From positions 62,001 to 126,000 of the forward strand of contig NZ_JAFCLN010000020.1 in assembly GCF_018129385.1 (NCBI RefSeq): 64,000 nucleotides of DNA, in the 5' to 3' direction. The position numbers and the translations under genes were made by a program. The notes below the pieces were generated by a model. It saw only the letters and a list, made by a program, of their open reading frames with translations. It had not been told where the DNA came from and did not search any database. Positions within the stretch are counted from its first letter, which is position 1; every line of letters starts with the position of its first letter. This DNA comes from Bradyrhizobium lablabi (GTDB taxonomy: Bacteria > Pseudomonadota > Alphaproteobacteria > Rhizobiales > Xanthobacteraceae). Shown piece by piece: positions 40,181-48,947 of this stretch.

Positions 40181-40879
40181 ATGAACCTTTCCCAGCCTTT
40201 CCGGATGGCTTTGATCGCGCTGGTTGCGGTCGCGCTGGGCGGCGCCGCATGGGCGCAATCGCCGGCGCCGGCGGCTTCTCCGACGCCCGCGCCGTCAGCC
40301 ACGCCCGCCCCGGCCGCAAGCCCCTCCCCGGTGCCGCCGCCCGCCGAAACCAAGTCCCCGGCCGACACGCCCGCCGCCCAGGCGCCTGCTCCCTCTGCGC
40401 CCGCCCCGGTGCAGGCGGCCGATCCCTTCGGCGAGGAGTTTTCGCTGGAATCGAAGAAGGTGGTGGTCATGCGGGGCAAGGCCAATTGGGACGCTGCCTT
40501 CGACAGCCTGATCGATTCCTTCAAGGCGCTGGCGGCCGTGCTCGACAAGCAGGGCGTCAAGCCCGCCGGCAATGTGATGGTGGTCTACACCTCGACGGAC
40601 GATACCGGCTTTACCTTCCTCGCCCAGGTTCCGGTCGAGCAGGACGTGAAAAACCTGGCCAAGGACATGAGCATGGGCAAATCGCCCGACGGCAAGGCGC
40701 TGAAATTCGTCCACCGCGGGTCCTACGACAACATGGACAACACCTATGAGGCGATCACCAATCACCTCGAGGAGAAGAAGCTGGAAGCCAAGGATACCTT
40801 TATCGAGGAATATCTCACCGATCCGCTCAAGACCGCGGAGGACAAGCTGGTGATCAACGTCTATGTGCCGCTGAAATGA
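40181..40879 (+). CDS. Exported protein with a GyrI-like (effector-binding) domain
   Basis: A 232-residue protein. Signal peptide (FRMALIALVAVALGGAAWAQ), then about 55 residues of Pro/Ala/Ser-rich linker, then a domain resembling the GyrI-like ligand-binding fold (VVVMRGKANWDAAFDSLIDS, GNVMVVYTSTDDTGFTFLAQ, FVHRGSYDNMDNTYEAITNH). That fold normally binds small molecules in cytoplasmic regulators such as BmrR or Rob; here it would be periplasmic. ATG 40181 is chosen for GGAGAA about 8 bases upstream; ATGs at 40160 and 40169 are alternatives. It overlaps the next gene by four bases. Confidence 0.78.
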   Translation: MNLSQPFRMALIALVAVALGGAAWAQSPAPAASPTPAPSATPAPAASPSPVPPPAETKSPADTPAAQAPAPSAPAPVQAADPFGEEFSLESKKVVVMRGKANWDAAFDSLIDSFKALAAVLDKQGVKPAGNVMVVYTSTDDTGFTFLAQVPVEQDVKNLAKDMSMGKSPDGKALKFVHRGSYDNMDNTYEAITNHLEEKKLEAKDTFIEEYLTDPLKTAEDKLVINVYVPLK

Positions 40880-41592
40880 CCAGACAGTTTTTCTCACACG
40901 TTATTGCGCTTGCAACGCTCGCTTTTGTTGCGGCGCCGGCCCTCGCGCAGAACCCGCCGCCGGCGATCTCGGTGAGCGGCGAAGCCAGCGTTTCGGCCGC
41001 GCCTGACCTCGCGCAGGTCGAGGGCGGCGTGACGTCGGAAGCCAAGACCGCGCGCGAGGCAGCCGATGCCAACAATGCTGCGATGGGCAAGGTGCTGCTG
41101 GCGCTGAAAGGCGCCGGAATCGACGAGAAGGATTACCAGACCTCGCGGCTGTCGCTCTCGCCGACATTTGCGCAGCCACCGCCGAACCGTGCCGGACCGC
41201 CGCAGATCACCGGCTACCGCGCCGGCAATCGCGTCATCATCAAGGTGCGCGACATCACCAAGGTCGCCAACGTGATCGATGCGCTGGTCGGCGCCGGCGC
41301 CAACGAGATCGGCGGCATCAATTTTATTGTGACACAGGCCTCGAAAGCGCTCGACGAAGCCCGCACCAAGGCCATCGCCGACGCGCGCCGCAAGGCGGAG
41401 ATTTATGCCAAGGCGGCGAACGTCACGCTCGGCGAGCCGATCAGCATTTCGGAAGAAGGCGCCGCGCCCCCGCCGGTGTTCCGCGGCAAGGTGGCGGCAC
41501 CGATGGCGATAGCGCCGACGCCGGTCGCTCCGGGTGAAGAGATGCTGTCGGTCACGGTCAACGTGACCTGGGCGATCAAGGCGGCGCAGTAA
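40876..41592 (+). CDS. SIMPL domain (DUF541) periplasmic protein
   Basis: A 238-residue exported protein. Signal peptide (FFSHVIALATLAFVAAPALA) then a SIMPL/DUF541 domain: ISVSGEASVSAAPDLAQVEG at its start, ARTKAIADARRKAEIYAKAA in the middle, and a final VTVNVTWAI strand. Relatives include oligomeric outer-membrane or periplasmic proteins such as BP26 of Brucella. The ATG overlaps the preceding stop (ATGA), indicating translational coupling with the GyrI-like protein. Confidence 0.88.
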   Translation: MTRQFFSHVIALATLAFVAAPALAQNPPPAISVSGEASVSAAPDLAQVEGGVTSEAKTAREAADANNAAMGKVLLALKGAGIDEKDYQTSRLSLSPTFAQPPPNRAGPPQITGYRAGNRVIIKVRDITKVANVIDALVGAGANEIGGINFIVTQASKALDEARTKAIADARRKAEIYAKAANVTLGEPISISEEGAAPPPVFRGKVAAPMAIAPTPVAPGEEMLSVTVNVTWAIKAAQ

Positions 41593-41600
41593 AACTCCGC

Positions 41601-41730
41601 CGTCGTCCCTGCGAAAGCAGGGACCCATAGCCATAATTGCTCGTTGTTAAAAAAAGCCGGCTGCCACTGCGCCTCAAGATGGGCCGCGGCGTATGGGTCC
41701 CGGTCGCGCTTCGCTTGCCCGGGACGACGA
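41601..41730. repeat. Palindromic repeat, CGTCGTCCCTGCGAAAGCAG family
   Basis: CGTCGTCCCTGCGAAAGCAG GGACCCATA on the left and TATGGGTCCCGG...CCGGGACGACGA on the right around a variable centre. A second member lies at 58429-58564. It sits between two convergent genes, one base from the metallo-hydrolase stop. Confidence 0.82.
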
Positions 41731-41731
41731 G

Positions 41732-42793
41732 TTAAATCTCGAACACCTGCCCCGGCTTCAGCGCCGCGAACTTGTCCCGCGCTATCTCTGCCTCATCCAG
41801 CGCCTCGCCGAGCGCGACGACAGGCGCATCGATCGCTTCGTCCGTGAGCTGGAACGTGCCGTAATGATGCGCCAGCGCCTGCTCGGCGCCGCAATCGACC
41901 AGTGCCTTCACTGCATCCGACGGATTCATGTGCTGGTCGCGCATGAACCAGCGCGGCTCGTAGGCGCCGATCGGAAGGATCGCCAGCCGCAACGGGCCAA
42001 ACGCTTCGGCGACGCGCCGGAAATGCGTGCCGTCGCCGTAGCTGGAATCGCAGACGATGTAGAGTTTGCCCGCCGGCGTCTCCAGCACGAAGCTGGCCCA
42101 CAGCGCCTTGTTGCGGTCGAACAGCCCGCGAGCCGACCAGTGCCGCGTCGGCACCAGCGTCACCGCAACGCCATTGCCGAGTTCGACGCGATCCTTCCAG
42201 TCGAACGCTTCCGTCTTGATGGCGGGATCGGCATCGCGCATGGCGATGTCGTTGCCGAGTGGCGTGATCACGCGCGGCGAGAATTTTGCGGCGAGCCGCG
42301 ACAGCGTCGGGATATCGAGATGGTCGTAATGTCCGTGCGACACCAGCGCGACGTCGATGTCGGGCAGAGCGTCGAAGGCGATGCCGGGAGCACAGTGCCG
42401 CTTCGGTCCCGCAAAGCTCACCGGCGAGACGCGCATCGACCACACGGGATCGACGAGGATGTTGAGGCCGGCAGTCTGGATCAGCCAGCTCGCATGGCCG
42501 ACAAAGGAAAGGCGCACCTTGCTGCCCTCGACGCGCGGCGGTGGCGTATCGGCATGCTCATTCACCACCCATTCGGGCCAGGCTGCGCGCTTGCGCTCGC
42601 CGAATTGCCAGCGCAGCACCTCGTCCAGTCGCTTCGGCGGCATGCCGTCGCGGTCGAAGAACCGCTCCCCGTCGAAATGATCGGAGATCGGGCCTTCATA
42701 GGTCTTCATGCGCGAAATCCAGACGGTCGGCGCGCCGACGGCGGCGGCGGTACCGGCAAGCAGGGCGAGAACGCGGCGGCGGGTGATGGACAT
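41732..42793 (-). CDS. Exported metallo-beta-lactamase-fold hydrolase (UlaG/NAPE-PLD-like)
   Basis: A 353-residue protein. A twin-arginine-like leader (SITRRRVLALLAGTAAAVG) is followed by an MBL domain: VRLSFVGHASWLIQ, NILVDPVW, the metal motif SHGHYDHLD, then PTRHWSARG, IVCDSSYGDG and a final HHYGTF. These elements resemble the NAPE-phospholipase-D-like group. ATG 42793 starts exactly at the RRR leader. The substrate is unknown. Confidence 0.85.
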   Translation of the reverse strand: MSITRRRVLALLAGTAAAVGAPTVWISRMKTYEGPISDHFDGERFFDRDGMPPKRLDEVLRWQFGERKRAAWPEWVVNEHADTPPPRVEGSKVRLSFVGHASWLIQTAGLNILVDPVWSMRVSPVSFAGPKRHCAPGIAFDALPDIDVALVSHGHYDHLDIPTLSRLAAKFSPRVITPLGNDIAMRDADPAIKTEAFDWKDRVELGNGVAVTLVPTRHWSARGLFDRNKALWASFVLETPAGKLYIVCDSSYGDGTHFRRVAEAFGPLRLAILPIGAYEPRWFMRDQHMNPSDAVKALVDCGAEQALAHHYGTFQLTDEAIDAPVVALGEALDEAEIARDKFAALKPGQVFEI

Positions 42794-43269
42794 GGTTGGA
42801 ATCGGTGATGCTGAAACTGAGGAAATTATATGGGGCGGGCGTTGCCGCAGGGTACTCGGACCCGCCAATAAATTTGCCATTCGACAAATCCTGCATAATT
42901 ACAATGCCTTACTACTCCTACTAAAATACCGCCAGTCGAGTTTCCTTGACTTTCGCAAGCTGCGGGTATTTAACCCCGCCACTTCTCGAAGAGGCTTTCT
43001 TTTCGATCCGCCGCCCGGTCCCTGAGGCCGGAGGCCAACGCCCGACAGCGCGATGCGCCCTCGGGCGTAAAACTGTTTGGACGGCCGTCTTGGCGCTCTT
43101 CGGCCAAGACATAGAGGTCGTCATCACCCGCGAAAGCGGGTGATCCAGTATCCCAGAGCAGCTCGGATTGAGCCGAGAAGCTGCGGCGTACTGGATACCC
43201 CGCTTTCGCGGGGTATGACGGGTGTGCGGAAGGCAGCACCTGCGACATGCAGGGCAAAGGACAACGGCA
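42794..43269. other. Intergenic region between the MBL hydrolase and ffh
   Basis: This 476-bp stretch has no credible ORF. It contains an AT-rich segment (about 42815-42970) with a weak promoter-like TTGACT near 42945, a GC-rich inverted stretch around 43015-43060 (GGCCGGAGGCC), and a palindromic repeat at 43119-43219. The ffh promoter is presumably here. Confidence 0.5.
43119..43219. repeat. Palindromic repeat, CCCGCGAAGGCGGG / CCAGTACGCC family
   Basis: CGTCATCACCCGCGAAAGCG on the left and CGCTTTCGCGGGGTATGACG on the right, with TGATCCAGTA and TACTGGATA inner arms. It ends 50 bp upstream of ffh, so it lies in the leader or promoter region. Confidence 0.85.
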
Positions 43270-44814
43270 TTGTTCGACAATCTGTCGGAAAGGCTTGGCG
43301 GCATCCTCGATCGTCTGACGGGGCGCGGTGCGCTGTCCGAAAAGGACGTCGATGCCGCGATGCGCGAGGTGCGCCGCGCGCTGCTGGAGGCCGACGTCTC
43401 GCTCGACGTTGTCAGAAGCTTCATCGACCGCGTGCGCGAGCAGGCGATCGGCGCCACCGTCGTCAAGTCGGTGACACCCGGCCAGATGGTGGTCAAGATC
43501 GTCCATGACGAACTGGTCGCCACGCTCGGCTCCGACGGACAGACCATCGACGTCAACGCCGTGCCGCCGGTGCCGATCATGATGGTCGGTCTGCAAGGCT
43601 CCGGCAAAACCACCACCACGGCAAAGCTGGCGCGCCGGCTCGTGCAGCGCGACAAGCGCAAGGTGCTGATGGCCTCGCTCGACGTCTACCGCCCCGCGGC
43701 GATGGAGCAGCTTGCGGTGCTCGGCCGCGATCTCGACATCCCGACGCTCCCGATCGTCGAGGGACAGAAGCCGCCGCAGATCGCCAAGCGTGCGCTGGAG
43801 GCTGGCAAGCTCGGCGGCTACGACATCGTGCTGCTCGACACCGCCGGCCGCACCACGCTCGACGAAGAGATGATGAAGGAAGCGGCCGACATCAAAGCCG
43901 TTGCCAATCCGCATGAAGTGCTGCTGGTCGCGGACTCCCTCACCGGCCAGGACGCCGTCAACCTCGCCCGCTCGTTCGACCAGCGCGTCGGCCTGACCGG
44001 CATCGTGCTGACGCGCGTGGACGGCGACGGCCGCGGCGGCGCGGCGCTGTCGATGCGCGCAGTGACCGGCAAGCCGATCAAGCTGATCGGCACCGGCGAA
44101 AAGACCGACGCACTCGAAGATTTCCATCCCTCGCGCATCGCGGGCCGTATCCTCGGCATGGGCGACGTCGTGTCGCTGGTCGAGCGCGCCGCCGCCAATA
44201 TCGATGCGGAGAAGGCCGCGCGCACCGCCGAGCGGATGCGCAAGGGTCAGTTCGACCTCAACGACATGCGCGAGCAGCTTCAGCAGATGGCCAGCATGGG
44301 CGGCATCGGGGGCCTGATGGGCATGATGCCCGGCATCGCCAAGATGAAGAACCAGATCGCCGCCGCCGGGATCGACGACAGCATCCTGAAGCGCCAGGTC
44401 GCGATCATCGATTCGATGACGCGGCAGGAACGCAAGAATCCCGACATCCTCAAGGCCAGCCGCAAGAAGCGCATCGCCGCCGGTGCTGGCCAGAACGTCG
44501 AACAGGTCAACAAGCTCCTCAAGATGCACCGGAACATGGCCGACATGATGAAGGCCATGGGCTCCGGCAAGCGCGGCCCGCTCGCCGGCATCGCGCAGGC
44601 GATGGGATTTGGCGGAGGCATGAAGCCGCCCTCGCCGGAAGAGATGAAGGCGCTTCAGGAAAAAATGCAGAGCGGTGCCGGCGGTATGCCCGCGCTGCCG
44701 AAAGATCTTCCCGCTGGCCTGCGCTCGGGCCTGCCGAATTTGCCGGGGCTTACGGGCCTTTCCGGCAAGCCGACGCTGCCGGGACTCGGCGGCTTTCCGG
44801 GGAAGAAGAAATGA
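43270..44814 (+). CDS. ffh: Signal recognition particle protein Ffh
   Basis: A 514-residue SRP54 homologue. The N domain (FDNLSERLGGILDRLTGRGA) is followed by the G domain (GLQGSGKTTTTAKLARRL; LMASLDVYRPAAMEQL; LLDTAGRTTLDEEMM; TRVDGDGRGGAALSM) and the Met-rich M domain (MASMGGIGGLMGMMPGIAKM; SRKKRIAAGAG). A Gly/Pro/Leu-rich tail ends the protein. The start is TTG at 43270 with AAAGGA 8 bases upstream; the conserved FDNLS motif follows at once. It heads ffh-rpsP-rimM-trmD-rplS. Confidence 0.96.
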   Translation: MFDNLSERLGGILDRLTGRGALSEKDVDAAMREVRRALLEADVSLDVVRSFIDRVREQAIGATVVKSVTPGQMVVKIVHDELVATLGSDGQTIDVNAVPPVPIMMVGLQGSGKTTTTAKLARRLVQRDKRKVLMASLDVYRPAAMEQLAVLGRDLDIPTLPIVEGQKPPQIAKRALEAGKLGGYDIVLLDTAGRTTLDEEMMKEAADIKAVANPHEVLLVADSLTGQDAVNLARSFDQRVGLTGIVLTRVDGDGRGGAALSMRAVTGKPIKLIGTGEKTDALEDFHPSRIAGRILGMGDVVSLVERAAANIDAEKAARTAERMRKGQFDLNDMREQLQQMASMGGIGGLMGMMPGIAKMKNQIAAAGIDDSILKRQVAIIDSMTRQERKNPDILKASRKKRIAAGAGQNVEQVNKLLKMHRNMADMMKAMGSGKRGPLAGIAQAMGFGGGMKPPSPEEMKALQEKMQSGAGGMPALPKDLPAGLRSGLPNLPGLTGLSGKPTLPGLGGFPGKKK

Positions 44815-44828
44815 CTCCCTTTCGTCAT

Positions 44829-44858
44829 TGCGAGCAAAGCGAAGCAATGACGGCGTAA
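44829..44858. repeat. Collapsed half-copy of the CATTGCGAGCGAAGC repeat
   Basis: GTCATTGCGAGCAAAGCGAA followed at once by GCAATGACGG, i.e. both outer ends of the 1669-1757 element with the centre deleted. It lies between ffh and rpsP. Confidence 0.65.
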
Positions 44859-44900
44859 CCGACCAACACACACTTCAATTCAACACTTAAGGAGAACTCA

Positions 44901-45233
44901 ATGTCAGTCGTTATCCGCCTTGCGCGCGCGGGCACCAAGAAGCGCCCGGTCTATCACGTCGTCGTCGCCGACTCGCGCTTTCCGCGCGACGGCCGCTTCA
45001 TCGAGCGTCTCGGCCACTTCAATCCGCTGCTGCCGAAGGACAATGAGTCGCGCCTCAAGCTCGACATGGACAAGGTGAAGTCCTGGCTCGCCAAGGGCGC
45101 GCAGCCCTCGGACCGCGTGTCGCGCTTCCTCGATGCGGCCGGGGTTGCCAAGCGCACCCCGCGCAACAACCCGGAAAAGGCCGTGCCGCGCAAGGAGCGC
45201 AAGGCGCAGGCCGAAGCCGCCGCCAAGGCGTAA
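44901..45233 (+). CDS. rpsP: 30S ribosomal protein S16
   Basis: A 110-residue S16 with the standard start SVVIRLARAGTKKRPVYHVV and the FIERLGHFNPLL segment. The C-terminal extension rich in Lys, Ala and Glu (AVPRKERKAQAEAAAKA) is usual in alphaproteobacteria. AAGGAG lies 8 bases upstream of the ATG. Part of the ffh-rpsP-rimM-trmD-rplS cluster. Confidence 0.98.
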   Translation: MSVVIRLARAGTKKRPVYHVVVADSRFPRDGRFIERLGHFNPLLPKDNESRLKLDMDKVKSWLAKGAQPSDRVSRFLDAAGVAKRTPRNNPEKAVPRKERKAQAEAAAKA

Positions 45234-45249
45234 TTCGCAATGATCCGGG

Positions 45250-45405
45250 CCTCGTGCTTCGAGACGCACGGCATCCGCCGTGCTCCTCAGCATGAGGAGC
45301 TACTTTGGCTCTCCGCGGCCCGGTCTCTCTCTCCTCATCCCCGCGCAACGGTTTTGCCGTTGTCGCGCGAGGAGCGGCGTCTTCGCCGCGTCTCGAAGGA
45401 TGAGG
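45250..45405. repeat. Palindromic repeat, CCTCATCCTGAGGAG family, with an inserted hairpin module
   Basis: The first half (45250-45300) is a normal element. The second half is CTCCTCATC...AGGAGCGGCG...TCTCGAAGGATGAGG (45331-45405), but the short centre TG is replaced by a 29-bp module (45341-45369) with arms GCGCAACGG and CCGTTG(T)CGC. Its right end supplies a GAGG seven bases upstream of the rimM start. It lies inside the rpsP-rimM intergenic space. Confidence 0.82.
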
Positions 45406-45412
45406 CCGGCTG

Positions 45413-45934
45413 ATGGCACCGCCGATCTGCGTCGCCCGCATCGGCGCTGCGCATGGCGTGCGCGGCGCCGTCAAGCTGTGGACCTTCACCGAAGATCCAC
45501 TGGCCGTGCAGGGCTACGGCCCGCTGATGACCAAGGACGGCGCGCGCCAGTTCGAGATCGCTGGCGTGCGCGAGGCCAAGGATCATCTGGTCGCGACCTT
45601 CAAGGGCGTTGCGACCCGTAACGATGCCGAAAAACTAAACGGCATCGAACTCTACGTGCCGCGCGAAAAATTGCCGGCAACCGATGACGACGAATATTAC
45701 CACGCCGATTTGATCGGGCTTGCCGCAGTCAACGCCACTGACGAGCCGCTCGGCCGCGTCATCGCCATCCATAATTTCGGCGCCGGCGATATTATCGAGA
45801 TCGCGCCACCCAAGGGCGCAACCCTCTTGCTGCCGTTCACCAATGCCGTGGTTCCGACCGTCGATCTCGCCGGCGGCCGCGTCGTGATCGAGCTGCCGCA
45901 GGAAATCGAGGGCGAAGAGCCCACGCTGACATAG
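45413..45934 (+). CDS. rimM: 16S rRNA processing protein RimM
   Basis: A 173-residue 30S maturation factor. N-terminal RimM domain (CVARIGAAHGVRGAVKLWTF; FKGVATRNDAEKLNGIELYV) and C-terminal PRC barrel (YYHADLIGLAAVNATDEPLG; LLLPFTNAVVPTVDLAGGRV). RimM binds S19 and aids 3' domain assembly. The Shine-Dalgarno-like GAGG lies within the preceding repeat. Confidence 0.96.
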   Translation: MAPPICVARIGAAHGVRGAVKLWTFTEDPLAVQGYGPLMTKDGARQFEIAGVREAKDHLVATFKGVATRNDAEKLNGIELYVPREKLPATDDDEYYHADLIGLAAVNATDEPLGRVIAIHNFGAGDIIEIAPPKGATLLLPFTNAVVPTVDLAGGRVVIELPQEIEGEEPTLT

Positions 45935-45945
45935 CGGGGTTTGCA

Positions 45946-46665
45946 ATGACCTGGCGCGCCACCGTCCTCACGCTGTTTCCGGAGATGTTTCCGGGGCCGC
46001 TTGGCGTCAGCCTGGCTGGCAAGGCGCTGGCCTCCGGCCTGTGGGCGCTGGAGGCTCGCGACATCCGCGCTTCCGCCACCGACAAGCATCGCAGCGTCGA
46101 TGACACGCCGGCCGGCGGCGGGCCCGGCATGGTGCTGCGCGCCGATGTGCTGGCGGCCGCGATCGATGCCGCCGAGATCGCCCCGGATCGGCCGCGCCTG
46201 TTGATGAGCCCGCGCGGTCGGCCATTGACCCAGTCCCGCGTGATGGAACTCGCGGCCGGCTCCGGCCCGCTGATCGTTTGCGGCCGGTTCGAAGGCATCG
46301 ACCAGCGGGTGATCGAGGCCCGCGGACTCGAGGAGGTTTCGGTCGGCGACTACGTGCTGTCCGGCGGCGAGATCGCCGCGATGGCGCTGATCGACGCCTG
46401 CGTCCGGCTGCTGCCCGGCGTGATGGGCAAGGAAGCTTCCGGCGCCGAAGAGAGCTTTGCCGAAGGATTACTGGAATACCCCCAGTATACCCGGCCCCAG
46501 GTCTTTGAAGGCCGAACCATCCCGGAAATCCTGACTTCCGGGGATCACGCCAAGGTCGCGGCCTGGCGCAGGGCCGAGGCCGAGGCCCTGACCCGCTCCC
46601 GGCGGCCGGATTTGTGGGCCCTTAACGCTCGCCAAAAACGCCCAAAAAACACGACAGACGGGTGA
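45946..46665 (+). CDS. trmD: tRNA (guanine-N1)-methyltransferase
   Basis: A 239-residue SPOUT methyltransferase making m1G37. TVLTLFPEMFPGPLGVSLAG opens the protein. The SAM-binding trefoil-knot region shows LIVCGRFEGIDQRVIEARGL and EVSVGDYVLSGGEIAAM. It follows rimM by 11 bases and precedes rplS. Confidence 0.97.
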   Translation: MTWRATVLTLFPEMFPGPLGVSLAGKALASGLWALEARDIRASATDKHRSVDDTPAGGGPGMVLRADVLAAAIDAAEIAPDRPRLLMSPRGRPLTQSRVMELAAGSGPLIVCGRFEGIDQRVIEARGLEEVSVGDYVLSGGEIAAMALIDACVRLLPGVMGKEASGAEESFAEGLLEYPQYTRPQVFEGRTIPEILTSGDHAKVAAWRRAEAEALTRSRRPDLWALNARQKRPKNTTDG

Positions 46666-46774
46666 CAAGCGCGCTCCGATGCCTTATACGGGCGCCAAAT
46701 CCGCATACGCGCAGGATAGATGGACGATAGCGCAGCCCCCGAAATGGCTGGGCGCGCCGCCGATGGAGATTTCT

Positions 46775-47155
46775 ATGAACCTCATTCAGCAGCTCGAAAA
46801 AGAGCAGTTCGACAAGCTCTCCGCCACCAAGGAGATTCCGGAATTCGCGCCGGGCGACACCGTGATCGTCAACGTGAAGGTGGTCGAAGGCGAGCGCACC
46901 CGCGTGCAGGCCTATGAAGGCGTCTGCATCGGCCGCTCCGGCCAGGGCCTCAACGAGAGCTTCACCGTTCGCAAGATCTCCTATGGCGAAGGCGTCGAAC
47001 GCGTCTTCCCGGTGATGTCGCCGATGATCGACTCGATCAAGGTGGTGCGCCGCGGCAAGGTCCGCCGCGCCAAGCTCTATTACCTGCGCAACCTGCGCGG
47101 CAAGTCGGCCCGCATCGTCGAAAAGACCGAGCGCGCCGCCGCCGTCGGCGAGTAA
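46775..47155 (+). CDS. rplS: 50S ribosomal protein L19
   Basis: A 126-residue L19 (NLIQQLEKEQFDKLSATKEI; VQAYEGVCIGRSGQGLNESF; RRGKVRRAKLYYLRNLRGKS). ATG 46775 has GGAG about 8 bases upstream and gives the family start; an ATG at 46679 in the same frame adds a non-homologous extension. The 109-bp gap after trmD is long for this cluster and may be a leader. A strong terminator follows. Confidence 0.97.
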   Translation: MNLIQQLEKEQFDKLSATKEIPEFAPGDTVIVNVKVVEGERTRVQAYEGVCIGRSGQGLNESFTVRKISYGEGVERVFPVMSPMIDSIKVVRRGKVRRAKLYYLRNLRGKSARIVEKTERAAAVGE

Positions 47156-47179
47156 GTTTCCTCACACGAGCGTGTGACG

Positions 47180-47209
47180 AAAAGCGCGGGGCTTGCCCCG
47201 CGCTTTTTT
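47180..47209 (+). terminator. Rho-independent terminator after rplS
   Basis: A 12-bp perfect stem (AAAAGCGCGGGG at 47180-47191, CCCCGCGCTTTT from 47196) closes a 4-base loop and runs into a T-tract. It ends the ffh-rplS cluster. Confidence 0.93.
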
Positions 47210-47496
47210 GTTGCGGGTTCCTATATCTCCCGGTGCGCCGCATAACCGATTGATTGCGGCCATCTCTGTGTTAGAAATTTAAAATGGTTCCAGATCAGAC
47301 CAGCCCCGCCTGCCGGCGCGTCGCACCCATCGTGATCGACGATCGCTCGCGGCTGCCTGGCCGATTCTTCGGACGTTTTGCAACGTCGGCAACGTCAGAG
47401 CTTAGCCGCGCAGCCTGATGCTGCGCTGACGCCTCGCTGCCCGGCGCGTGAATGCGCGCCCAATCGCTCACACGGAATCCTTTGGAGCTCACGCTC
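47210..47496 (+). promoter_or_regulatory. leuC leader region
   Basis: About 290 bp between the rplS terminator and leuC. It holds the leuC promoter by inference. Local inverted repeats such as GCAGC...GCTGC near 47410-47425 are present, but no leucine-rich leader peptide or terminator-like attenuator was found. Confidence 0.4.
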
Positions 47497-48903
47497 ATGA
47501 CCAAACCGACCACGCTGTACGACAAGATCTGGAACGACCATCTGGTGCACGAAGCCGAGGACGGCACGTGTCTTCTGTATATCGACCGCCACCTGGTGCA
47601 CGAAGTCACCTCGCCGCAGGCGTTCGAAGGCCTGCGCGCCTCGGGCCGCAAGGTGCGCGCGCCGGAAAAGACGCTCGCCGTCGTCGACCACAACATCCCG
47701 ACCACCGACCGCTCGAAGCCGAATCCCGATCCTGAAAGCATCGAGCAGATGCGGGTGATGGCGGAGAACGCGAAAGAGTTCGGCGTCGAATATTACAATG
47801 AGTTCGACAAGCGCCAAGGCATCGTGCACGTCATCGGCCCCGAGCAGGGCTTTACCCTGCCCGGCACCACCATCGTGTGCGGTGACAGCCACACCTCGAC
47901 ACACGGCGCGTTCGGCGCGCTGGCGCACGGCATCGGCACCTCGGAAGTCGAGCATGTGCTGGCGACGCAGACGCTGATCCAGAAGAAAGCCAAGAACATG
48001 CGCGCGGTGGTCGACGGCAAATTGCCCGACGGCGTCACCGGCAAGGACATCATCCTCGCCATCATCGGCGAGATCGGCACCGCCGGCGGCACCGGCTACG
48101 TGCTGGAGTATGCGGGCGAGGCGATCCGTGCGCTCAGCATGGAAGGCCGCATGACGGTCTGCAACATGTCGATCGAAGGCGGCGCGCGCGCCGGTCTGGT
48201 CGCGCCCGACCAGAAGGCGTTCGATTTCCTGCGCGGCCGCCCGAAGGCGCCGAAGGGCGCCGATTGGGATGCGGCGATGCGCTACTGGGAGACGCTGCGC
48301 TCCGACGACAACGCGCATTTCGATCACGAGATCAGGCTCGACGCCGCCAAGCTGCCGCCGATCGTGACCTGGGGCACAAGCCCTGAGGACGTCATCTCGG
48401 TCACCGGCTTCGTGCCCGATCCAGATAAGATCGAGGACGAGGCCAAGCGGCTGTCGAAGCATCGCGCGTTGAAATATATGGGCCTGACCGCCGGCACGAA
48501 GATCACCGACATCAGGCTCGACCGCGTCTTTATCGGCTCCTGCACCAACGGCCGCATCGAGGATTTGCGCGCGGTGGCCAAGATTGCCGAAGGCAAGACC
48601 GTCAACGCCAACGTCAACGCCATGATCGTGCCGGGCTCCGGCATCGTGAAGGAGCAGGCGGAAGCCGAAGGCCTCGACAAGATCTTCATCAAGGCCGGCT
48701 TCGAATGGCGCGAGCCGGGCTGCTCGATGTGCCTTGCCATGAACCCCGACAAGCTGAAGCCGGAAGAGCGCTGCGCCTCCACCTCGAACCGCAACTTCGA
48801 GGGCCGCCAAGGTTTTAAGGGCCGCACGCATCTGGTCTCGCCCGCGATGGCGGCGGCCGCGGCGATCGCCGGGCACTTTGTCGACGTCAGGGAGTGGCGT
48901 TAA
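47497..48903 (+). CDS. leuC: 3-isopropylmalate dehydratase large subunit
   Basis: A 468-residue [4Fe-4S] subunit of isopropylmalate isomerase in leucine synthesis. The start TKPTTLYDKIWNDHLV is typical. GDSHTSTHGAFGALAHGIGT is the conserved active-site segment, and the cluster cysteines lie in IGSCTNGRIEDL and GCSMCLAMN. GGAG precedes ATG 47497. Its partner leuD lies 3.1 kb downstream, an arrangement interrupted by several small genes. Confidence 0.98.
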   Translation: MTKPTTLYDKIWNDHLVHEAEDGTCLLYIDRHLVHEVTSPQAFEGLRASGRKVRAPEKTLAVVDHNIPTTDRSKPNPDPESIEQMRVMAENAKEFGVEYYNEFDKRQGIVHVIGPEQGFTLPGTTIVCGDSHTSTHGAFGALAHGIGTSEVEHVLATQTLIQKKAKNMRAVVDGKLPDGVTGKDIILAIIGEIGTAGGTGYVLEYAGEAIRALSMEGRMTVCNMSIEGGARAGLVAPDQKAFDFLRGRPKAPKGADWDAAMRYWETLRSDDNAHFDHEIRLDAAKLPPIVTWGTSPEDVISVTGFVPDPDKIEDEAKRLSKHRALKYMGLTAGTKITDIRLDRVFIGSCTNGRIEDLRAVAKIAEGKTVNANVNAMIVPGSGIVKEQAEAEGLDKIFIKAGFEWREPGCSMCLAMNPDKLKPEERCASTSNRNFEGRQGFKGRTHLVSPAMAAAAAIAGHFVDVREWR

Positions 48904-48947
48904 CCACGCTTGCCTAGACATCGAGGCGTTTTCGAAACGGCTCGTTA

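Noticed and set aside
42970..44871. 633-codon open frame antisense to ffh
   Set aside because: Shadow frame rich in His, Arg and Asp; Ffh motifs are complete on the other strand.
46666..46774. Possible autoregulatory leader for L19
   Set aside because: The 109-bp gap is suggestive but I could not identify a convincing structure by eye.
47210..47496. Leucine attenuator with leader peptide ahead of leuC
   Set aside because: No short ORF with consecutive leucine codons and no terminator/antiterminator pair was found.
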